From: an uncultured Rubrobacteraceae bacterium | Lineage (GTDB): Bacteria > Actinomycetota > Rubrobacteria > Rubrobacterales > Rubrobacteraceae | Reading direction: 5' to 3' | Length of the DNA stretch: 19,358 bases | Assembly (NCBI GenBank): GCA_902805985.1 | Contig: CADCUW010000092.1 | Span: 1-19,358 of the forward strand | Shown: positions 14,161-19,358 of the stretch, one piece after another | How positions within the stretch are numbered: the first letter of the stretch is position 1 | Layout of the letters: the number at the start of each line of letters is the position of its first letter | Position numbers and translations under genes: made by a program | Notes under the pieces: model-generated | What the model was told of the DNA's origin: nothing | What the model saw: the letters and a program-made list of their open reading frames with translations, nothing else | The model's database searches: none

Positions 14161-15147
14161 TCAGGTCCCGGTCTGGCGGGCCGACGGAAGTCCCGGGAGC
14201 CCTTCGGCCAGACGGACCGCCCGCACGATGGCCCTCTCCATGACGCGTGCCCCCCACACCCCGACGATGTCCGTCGCGACCTCCAGACCGCCCGCGGAGG
14301 CGGCGAAGACTACGTCGCCGTCCACGGTGGTGTGGACGGGGTGGACGGCGCGCGCGAGGCCGTCGTGGGCCATCTGGGCGACCTTTACCGCCTGCGGCTT
14401 GCTCAGCCGGGCGTTGGTCGCGACGATGCCCAAGGTGGTGTTCTCCCCCCACCGCAGCCGCGAGGCCGCCTCCGGCAGCAGGTAGGCCGTGTCGCCGGGC
14501 GTGCCGTCCTCGAGGCGTGGTCCCGCGAGGGTTTCGTTCGTCTCGGGGTCGCGGACGTCGCCGAAGGCGTTAACGGCGGCTATGGCGCCGACGACGAGGC
14601 CGTCGTCGAGATTTACGGAGGCGCTTCCGATGCCGCCCTTCATCGCCCGGTCCATGCCAAGCACCTTCCCGACGCTGGCACCCGTTCCCGCCCCGACGGT
14701 CCCCTGATCAAAATCCCACGACTTCGCCGAGGCCGCGGCCTCGTAGCCCATCGCCGCGTCGGGGCGCGCGGCGGGGTCGCCGACCACGAGGTCGAAGAGG
14801 ACGGCCGCCGAGACGAGCGGGATGCGGGCGATGCCGATGTCCAGGCCGACGCCCTTCTCCTCCAGAAAGCGGACGACGCCGTCGGCGGCTGCCAGGCCGA
14901 AGGCGCTGCCGCCGGTCAACAGGAGGCCGTGGGTGCCCCTCACGGCCCCGATGGAACCGAGGCGGTCCGTCTCGCGGGTGCCTGGCGAGGAGCCCCGCAC
15001 GTCGACGCCGACGACCGCGCCTTCGGGGTTATCGAACAGGACGGCGGTGCAGCCGGTGAGGCCCTCGCTGTCGGTGGCGTGGCCGACGAGCACGCCCGGC
15101 ACGTCGCACAGGTTGTCCGGCACGGGTCTAGCCTTCTTCCGGGCCAT
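14161..15147 (-). CDS. P1-family peptidase (DmpA/NylC type, self-cleaving N-terminal nucleophile hydrolase)
   Basis: 328 residues. Seen: LLLTGGSAFGLAAADGV (about 75-91), the VGAGTGASVGK loop (151-161), KGGIGSAS, and GENTTLGIVATNARLSK with the predicted self-cleavage before a Thr at N236/T237. Known: P1/S58 family proteins cut themselves before a Thr or Ser, which becomes the nucleophile; members are aminopeptidases or nylon-oligomer hydrolases. Start: ATG 15147 with GGAG close upstream, overlapping the ricT gene by 20 bases; GTG 15123 with GAAGAAGG is an alternative. Last gene of the housekeeping run; substrate unknown. Confidence 0.88.
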   Translation of the reverse strand: MARKKARPVPDNLCDVPGVLVGHATDSEGLTGCTAVLFDNPEGAVVGVDVRGSSPGTRETDRLGSIGAVRGTHGLLLTGGSAFGLAAADGVVRFLEEKGVGLDIGIARIPLVSAAVLFDLVVGDPAARPDAAMGYEAAASAKSWDFDQGTVGAGTGASVGKVLGMDRAMKGGIGSASVNLDDGLVVGAIAAVNAFGDVRDPETNETLAGPRLEDGTPGDTAYLLPEAASRLRWGENTTLGIVATNARLSKPQAVKVAQMAHDGLARAVHPVHTTVDGDVVFAASAGGLEVATDIVGVWGARVMERAIVRAVRLAEGLPGLPSARQTGT

Positions 15148-15922
15148 CCGTCTCCGGCAGGTCCCAGTCTTCCGGGTCCGCGGGCTCGACGCCGGGGTTG
15201 TCGCGGGCGAGGCGGCCCAGGGGCACGATCTCCTGGTCGGAGCGCTTGGGGCCTATCTGGACGACCACCGAGTCCCGGACCATCGAGTAGTCGACGACCT
15301 TGCCGTCCCTCTCCCCGAGCTTGACGATAGAGTTCCGGAACGGGGCACGCTCCTTGAACTCCTTGTAGGCGTCGTGCTCGTAGCGCATGCAGCACTTGAC
15401 CTCGCCGCAGCAGCCGATGATCTTCTCGTTCGGCGTAACACCCTGCTGCTTGGCGAGCCTGACGTTTACGGGCCCCATGTCCCGCGCCCCGCTCCACGTC
15501 GCGCAGCACAGCGGCAACCCGCAGGTGTCGCAGCCGCCCGTATCACCGGAGCGGTCCAAAAAGCCGAACCGGCGCAGCGTGACCTGCGCGTCGTAGGCGC
15601 GCTGGAGCCCGTCCTTGACCGGCCTCAGGTCCAGCTGCTTCTCGTCGGCCTGGTACTTGACCTCGACGTACTCGCCGTCAAGGGAGACGTCGCACCCGAT
15701 AAACTCAACGCCGCTTATCCGGTGGTCGCGGGCGAGCTTGCGGGCCTCCACGCGGATCTCACGGCCGAGCTCCCTGTTCCGGTCCTCCTCGCGCTCATCC
15801 TCCTCGGTCACGACGCGCACGATGTCGTATGGGTCGGTATACGCCTCGCGGCGCCGGGGCGTGAGGGCCACACGCCCGACAAAGTCCCCGACCTCGGTCG
15901 CGACGACGACCCGGTACCCCAC
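15128..15922 (-). CDS. ricT: PSP1-domain protein (RicT/YaaT type); N-terminal start unclear
   Basis: Seen: at least 264 residues with the family's cysteine-rich centre (GGCDTCGLPLCCATWSG, then NEKIIGCCGEVKCCMRYE), VEFIGCDVSLDGEYVEVKYQ, and an acidic C-terminus. Known: in Bacillus RicT (YaaT) works with RicA/RicF in mRNA maturation and carries iron-sulfur centres; tmk-holB-yaaT synteny is classic. Odd: the conserved N-terminus continues upstream of the GTG 15922 (RLVDVRIPGWGVARLCYARD, similar to the VGVRF...YYF.PGDL start of relatives), but the frame is open for 47 codons (16063-15923) with no ATG, GTG or TTG. The stretch overlaps the holB end in another frame. The true start may be non-standard, or a frameshift error may be present. 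Confidence 0.85.
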   Translation of the reverse strand: MGYRVVVATEVGDFVGRVALTPRRREAYTDPYDIVRVVTEEDEREEDRNRELGREIRVEARKLARDHRISGVEFIGCDVSLDGEYVEVKYQADEKQLDLRPVKDGLQRAYDAQVTLRRFGFLDRSGDTGGCDTCGLPLCCATWSGARDMGPVNVRLAKQQGVTPNEKIIGCCGEVKCCMRYEHDAYKEFKERAPFRNSIVKLGERDGKVVDYSMVRDSVVVQIGPKRSDQEIVPLGRLARDNPGVEPADPEDWDLPETDGPEEG

Positions 15923-15957
15923 CCTGAGGTCGAGGTCGCGGGCGTAGCAGAGCCTGG

Positions 15958-17076
15958 CTACGCCCCAGCCCGGGATGCGGACGTCGACGAGCCTGGGAAG
16001 GGTTCTAGTATGTTCCGCCGTATCCGTGATAACGCCACCTCCAGAATCGCCTCCGGGGAGACATTATACGCAAGGGCCGCCCGCGCTTCCCCCAACGCGA
16101 GGGCGGCCCCGGCCCAGTCGGCGCCGGGATGCTCGTCCACCCTGGCCCGCAACTCCTCCACCCGGTCAACGTTCGCCACGAGCTCCTCGGCACCTACCGC
16201 CACCGCCGCCGCGTCCCGGTACGTAAGCGCCAGAAGGTCGATGGCCTCGCGCACCGCCGCGTCCCGCGCCGCCCTGCCCGCCCGCTTCGCCCCGTCCTTC
16301 GCCCGCCGGTCGGGCTCCTCGACTGAGGCCAGGACCTCCTTCTCCCGCGCCGCGCCCAGCGCCTCCGCCCTGCCCACGATCCCCTCGACCGCCCCGTGAC
16401 GCGCCTCGAAGTCCTCCGCGACGGAGAACCCGGCCCCGAAGACCGTCCCGCGCAGCTCCTTCAACTCGGGGTCCTCCGCGTAGCGCAGCGCGAGCCCCAC
16501 GCTGCCCCTCCCGAGCGCTGCGGCGAGCGCGGGCTCCGGGGCGCCGCGCCCGCGCAAGAACTCCTCCACCTCCACCGTGGGAACGGGGTTGAACCTGACG
16601 GCCTGGGCGCGGGAGAGGATCGTGGGCAGCACCCCCTCGCGGGAGCCGGCCAGAAGGATGAAGACCGTATCCCCCTCGGGCTCCTCCAGCGTCTTGAGGA
16701 GCGCGTTCGCCGCCTGCACGTTCAGCGTGTCGGCCTCCAGGACGAACGCCCGGCGCGCGCCCTCGAAAGGACGGCTGGAGGCGAGGCGCAGGATCTCCCG
16801 CACCTGCCCGATGGTCGTGAACGCGCCCTCCGGACGTACCTCCGCGAGGTCAGGGTGCAACCCGCGCCGCGCCCGGTCCTCGGCCGCCACGTCCCCGCCG
16901 GCGACCAACGCCGCCCCGAAGCGCCGCGCCACCGTCCGCTTGCCGACGCCCGCGGGACCAAAAAACAGGTAGGCGTGCGCGACCCGCCCCGTTGCCAGCC
17001 CGTTCTCGAGCAGCCGGATGGCCCCAGCGTTGCCGACGATGCCGTCGAACGTGCCCGTTCTATCCATCTCCCCCAC
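15958..17076 (-). CDS. holB: DNA polymerase III subunit delta' (HolB)
   Basis: Clamp-loader subunit, about 372 residues. Seen: Walker A GPAGVGKRT (40-48), HPDLAEVRPEG, TIGQVREILRLAS, ANALLKTLEEPEGDTVFILL and the sensor-like ILSRAQAVRF. Odd: the whole protein has no cysteine; the four-Cys zinc module that normally lies between Walker A and HPD is replaced by a short AALVAGGDVAAEDRARRGL linker, and SRC has become SRA. The C-terminal third is Ala-rich and divergent. Start: GTG 17076 (AGGG upstream) or ATG 17067. Context: between tmk and ricT, the order also seen in Bacillus. Confidence 0.87.
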   Translation of the reverse strand: MGEMDRTGTFDGIVGNAGAIRLLENGLATGRVAHAYLFFGPAGVGKRTVARRFGAALVAGGDVAAEDRARRGLHPDLAEVRPEGAFTTIGQVREILRLASSRPFEGARRAFVLEADTLNVQAANALLKTLEEPEGDTVFILLAGSREGVLPTILSRAQAVRFNPVPTVEVEEFLRGRGAPEPALAAALGRGSVGLALRYAEDPELKELRGTVFGAGFSVAEDFEARHGAVEGIVGRAEALGAAREKEVLASVEEPDRRAKDGAKRAGRAARDAAVREAIDLLALTYRDAAAVAVGAEELVANVDRVEELRARVDEHPGADWAGAALALGEARAALAYNVSPEAILEVALSRIRRNILEPFPGSSTSASRAGA

Positions 17077-17127
17077 CGCGGCCCTGCCGTTCGTCCGGTT
17101 CGAGATCCACGCCCACCTCCATGAGGC

Positions 17128-17925
17128 CTACCCGCCGCGAGTATATTGCAACCGGCGCATCTCCCCCACCACGAGGTCGGCCAGTTGCTCCGGCGGAAGC
17201 GCGGCGTCGAGGACCAGGATCCTACCCGGTTCCCGTCTTGCGAGCTCCTCAAAGCCCTCCTCGACACGCCGCATGAAGTCCGCGCCGACGGCCTCGATCC
17301 TGTCCAGCGGGGCCCCGAGCGTCGCGGCCCGCCGCTCGCGCTCTTGGGGGTCGAGTCGCAGGTAGAAGGTCCTCTCCGGCATCACGGCCTCGACCGCATA
17401 GGAGTTGAGGCCACGGACCGCCTCGAGCCCGAGCCCCCTCCCGACGCCCTGGTAGGCGAGGCTCGAGTCCAGGTACCGCTCGCAGACCACGTCCTGCCCG
17501 CGCCGCAGCCGGGGTAGGATCTCCGCCCGCGCATGGTCGGCCCGCGCCGCCGCGTACAGGTACGCCTCCGTCCAGACGTCCATCTCCGCCTCCGGATCGA
17601 GCACGATGTCGCGGATCCTCTCCGCTACCGGCGTCCCGCCGGGCTCCCGCGTGAAGTGCGTCTCGCTACCGGCGAGCGCGTTCTTCAAGACACTCACCAG
17701 CGTGGATTTACCTGAGAAATCCAGGCCCTCGACGGTCAGGAAGAGCCCCCGGACGGGGGTGGCCTGTGGCGGTTCCGGCGCGGCCCTGCCTATGGCCCGG
17801 CCTATGCCGCGGCCTGGCGCCTGGCGTGGTGCTCGGCGGCGGAGACGTGGGCCTCGAAGAGGGCGCGCTGCTGACGGCTGGCCCCGCGCATCGCCTCGGC
17901 GTGCCACTGGACGCCGACCAGCCAC
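17128..17925 (-). CDS. tmk: Thymidylate kinase; N-terminal start unclear
   Basis: Phosphorylates dTMP to dTDP. Seen: P-loop VEGLDFSGKSTLV, REPGGTPVAERIRDIVLD, the ERYLDSSLAYQG substrate-site motif, and a C-terminal half of normal type. The conserved product begins at about residue 58 (RGLFLTVEG, base 17751). Odd: between that point and GTG 17907/17925 there is no standard start codon, and those GTGs lie within the amidotransferase gene in another frame, giving a basic, low-complexity 50-58 residue extension. So either a non-standard start near 17754 or a real overlap of about 124 bases. The functional core is roughly 17128-17754. Context: topA, amidotransferase, tmk, holB, ricT in one direction. 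Confidence 0.87.
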   Translation of the reverse strand: MAGRRPVARRGDARGQPSAARPLRGPRLRRRAPRQAPGRGIGRAIGRAAPEPPQATPVRGLFLTVEGLDFSGKSTLVSVLKNALAGSETHFTREPGGTPVAERIRDIVLDPEAEMDVWTEAYLYAAARADHARAEILPRLRRGQDVVCERYLDSSLAYQGVGRGLGLEAVRGLNSYAVEAVMPERTFYLRLDPQERERRAATLGAPLDRIEAVGADFMRRVEEGFEELARREPGRILVLDAALPPEQLADLVVGEMRRLQYTRGG

Positions 17926-18566
17926 CGGTTGGGGAGGTCCGTACCCTCGATCGCCTCGACGACCCCGTCGGCGGAGCGGGCCGAGACGACCAGCCCTTCC
18001 GCGAGGTCTTTAATTCCCTGGTGATGGTAGGAGTTGACCTTCACGATGCCCCGTCCCGCCACCTCGGCCAGATAGGACCCGTCCCGCACCTCGACCTCGT
18101 GGGTGGCTTGCCACTTGGGCGTGGTCTGGCGGTGCTTGAGCACGCCCCCCTCGAACTGCGAGGGGAGGTCCTGGTAGAGGGTCCCGCCGAGAACGACGTT
18201 CAGGACCTGGAGCCCGCGGCAGATCCCGAAGACCGGAATCCCCCGCGCCAGCGCCGCCTCCAGCAGCGCGACCTCGAAGGCGTCGCGCTCCGGGATGGTG
18301 GGACCGAGCTCCGGGGAAGGCTCCTCGCCGTAGTAGCAGGGGTCGAGGTCGCTTCCGCCGCTCAAGAGAAGGCCGTCGAGGCCCCCGATCACGGCCTCCG
18401 CCATCCGGCGCTCTCCCAGTGGCGGCAACACGACCGGAGCCCCACCGGCCTCGGCGACCCCGGCGACGTAGTCAAGGTCCGCCCGCACGAAGTGCCCTAG
18501 CGGACGCTCCGCTACCTGGTCCACATCCTCTTTCAATGTCGCCGTTACGCCGATTACCGGGGTCAA
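17802..18566 (-). CDS. Class I glutamine amidotransferase, PuuD-like gamma-glutamyl-GABA hydrolase (C26)
   Basis: 254 residues. Seen: the catalytic triad C116 (VFGICRGLQVLN), H222 and E224 (GVQWHAEAM), plus GLLLSGGSDLDP and NSYHHQGI (178-185), as in PuuD and related C26 peptidases that cut gamma-glutamyl amides. Start: TTG 18566 with AGAAGG close upstream; a -10-like TATAAG lies about 30 bases before it, so it may have its own promoter. Context: sits between topA and tmk, a position where I would not expect it; the 3' end is followed immediately by the tmk region. The substrate is inferred from the family only. Confidence 0.9.
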   Translation of the reverse strand: MTPVIGVTATLKEDVDQVAERPLGHFVRADLDYVAGVAEAGGAPVVLPPLGERRMAEAVIGGLDGLLLSGGSDLDPCYYGEEPSPELGPTIPERDAFEVALLEAALARGIPVFGICRGLQVLNVVLGGTLYQDLPSQFEGGVLKHRQTTPKWQATHEVEVRDGSYLAEVAGRGIVKVNSYHHQGIKDLAEGLVVSARSADGVVEAIEGTDLPNRWLVGVQWHAEAMRGASRQQRALFEAHVSAAEHHARRQAAA

Positions 18567-18605
18567 TGCCTTCTCACTCTTTAACGGTTTCTTCTTATAC
18601 CTTAA

Positions 18606-18739
18606 CTAAAGGGCGGCGGAATAGCAAACCACGACGGCGATGGCGAGGATGAGAAGATAGCCGCCGAGCCTCGTCAGGTACGACGGGGGGTCGGTTGGGC
18701 GGCCATCGTCGTAGGGGGTAAGGAGGTCGAGCCGGTCCC
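18606..18739 (-). CDS. Candidate small single-pass membrane protein, start not found
   Basis: After the topA stop, a frame with high GC at third positions reads RLDLLTPYDDGRPTDPPSYL then a hydrophobic helix (GGYLLILAIAVVVCYSAAL) and ends at TAG 18608-18606. It looks like a real 40-45 residue tail-anchored peptide, but no ATG, GTG or TTG begins it; the frame continues upstream inside topA. Could be a remnant or chance. Confidence 0.25.
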
Positions 18740-19358
18740 CTACGTGGTGGACTTTACCGGCTCTTTCGCGCTCTCCTCTGATGGGTTCTCCCCCTCCTGC
18801 TGTTCCTTCGCGGCTTTCTCGGCCGCCTCCTTCTGGGCGAGCTTCTTCGGGCAGTCCATGTTGATGCACGTTACCCAGGGACGCTTGCCCCCAAGCACCT
18901 TTATCTCCGGGGAGCCGCAGGCGTCGCACTCGGTGCCGAGGGGGATGATCTCACCCCGCTGCGGCAGCGGGTAGGTCACGTTGCAGTCCGGGTAGCCCGA
19001 GCAGCCGACGAAGCGCTTGCGGCTCTTGCGGCTGCGGCGGATTATGAGGTCGTGGCCGCTTACGGGGCACTTACCCAGGGTTTCGTCCGTGCGGATGCCC
19101 TCCCAGACGATATCCGCGAACTCCGTCTCGACCTTCTGGAGGTGGTCGTAGACGCGGCGGAGCACGTCGCGGGATTCGTCGACGACGGAGTCCTTGGAGA
19201 TCTTGCCCTCGGAGATCGCGTCCATGCTCTTCTCGAGCTCGGCGGTCATCTCGTGGGAGGCTATCTCGGAGGCGAAGTCCGTGAGGGCTTCGGCGACCTT
19301 GACACCCTTCTCCGTCGGCACGAGCGGGTCGTCGTGGACGTAGCCGCGGTCATACAGG
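18740..19358 (-). CDS. topA: DNA topoisomerase I, C-terminal part, runs off the right edge
   Basis: Type IA topoisomerase that relaxes negative supercoils. Seen: the frame is open to the window edge (LYDRGYVHDDPLVPTEKGVKV), the conserved end of the toprim/catalytic core; then the helical linker and zinc-ribbon modules KCPVSGHDL...RFVGCSGYPDC and CDACGSPEI...CINMDC, and a Lys/Glu-rich tail ending VKSTT. The first ribbon has Ser-Gly where a CxxC second Cys is usual, so it has three cysteines; the second has four. Gene head lies outside the window. It is the first visible gene of the - strand housekeeping run. Confidence 0.93.
   Translation of the reverse strand, partial: LYDRGYVHDDPLVPTEKGVKVAEALTDFASEIASHEMTAELEKSMDAISEGKISKDSVVDESRDVLRRVYDHLQKVETEFADIVWEGIRTDETLGKCPVSGHDLIIRRSRKSRKRFVGCSGYPDCNVTYPLPQRGEIIPLGTECDACGSPEIKVLGGKRPWVTCINMDCPKKLAQKEAAEKAAKEQQEGENPSEESAKEPVKSTT

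Noticed and set aside
14332..16399. Long + strand frames opposite the P1 peptidase, ricT and holB genes
   Set aside because: The - strand genes carry full family motifs; the + strand frames are Arg/Pro/Ser-rich shadows.
1..19358. Mobile elements, CRISPR arrays, tRNA or rRNA genes
   Set aside because: I looked for transposase motifs, terminal inverted repeats, regularly spaced repeats and tRNA-like cloverleaf ends and found none I could support.

Overview
The window looks like a chromosomal segment of a high-GC Gram-positive bacterium. Codons ending in G or C dominate, GTG and TTG starts are common, and Ile is often ATA even though the DNA is GC-rich. That last trait makes me think of a Rubrobacter-like deep actinobacterium; this is inference from codon use and gene content, not a database match.

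The left two thirds (about 1-13,420) is a propane/acetone-type soluble diiron monooxygenase locus (PrmABCD/MimABCD family). On the + strand are the hydroxylase large subunit (2331-3968), then reductase, hydroxylase small subunit and coupling protein (4440-7126), then an amidohydrolase, a MIP18/DUF59 protein, a zinc alcohol dehydrogenase and a dedicated GroEL-like chaperonin (8889-13419). The same gene set and order is known, from memory, in the mycobacterial mim locus. Here it is split into three transcription units. Pointing away from it on the - strand are an IclR-type regulator, a plant-type 2Fe-2S ferredoxin, an unrecognised 109-residue protein and a GldA-like dehydrogenase that runs off the left edge.

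The main discovery is regulatory. Each of the three monooxygenase transcription units has a copy of one palindromic motif (core TTC-nn-ACA-n-TGT-nn-GAA), and in all three the palindrome centre lies 47-48 bp upstream of the first base of a good -10 hexamer, i.e. near -60. A fourth, very symmetric copy sits 48 bp further upstream of the reductase promoter. This suggests one regulator, plausibly the adjacent IclR protein, switches the three units together from a class I activator position.

Between the coupling-protein gene and the amidohydrolase operon is about 1.7 kb of mostly decayed or orphan DNA. It holds a Yip1-like membrane protein gene broken by an exact 13-bp tandem duplication, a - strand gene fragment with no start codon, and an unrecognised 102-residue gene.

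The right third (13,459-19,358) is on the - strand and mostly housekeeping: the end of topA, a class I glutamine amidotransferase (PuuD type), thymidylate kinase, DNA polymerase III delta', a PSP1/RicT protein, a P1-family (DmpA/NylC type) peptidase and a LysE exporter. The conserved starts of the tmk and ricT products are not preceded by any ATG, GTG or TTG at the expected place, which is worth checking.
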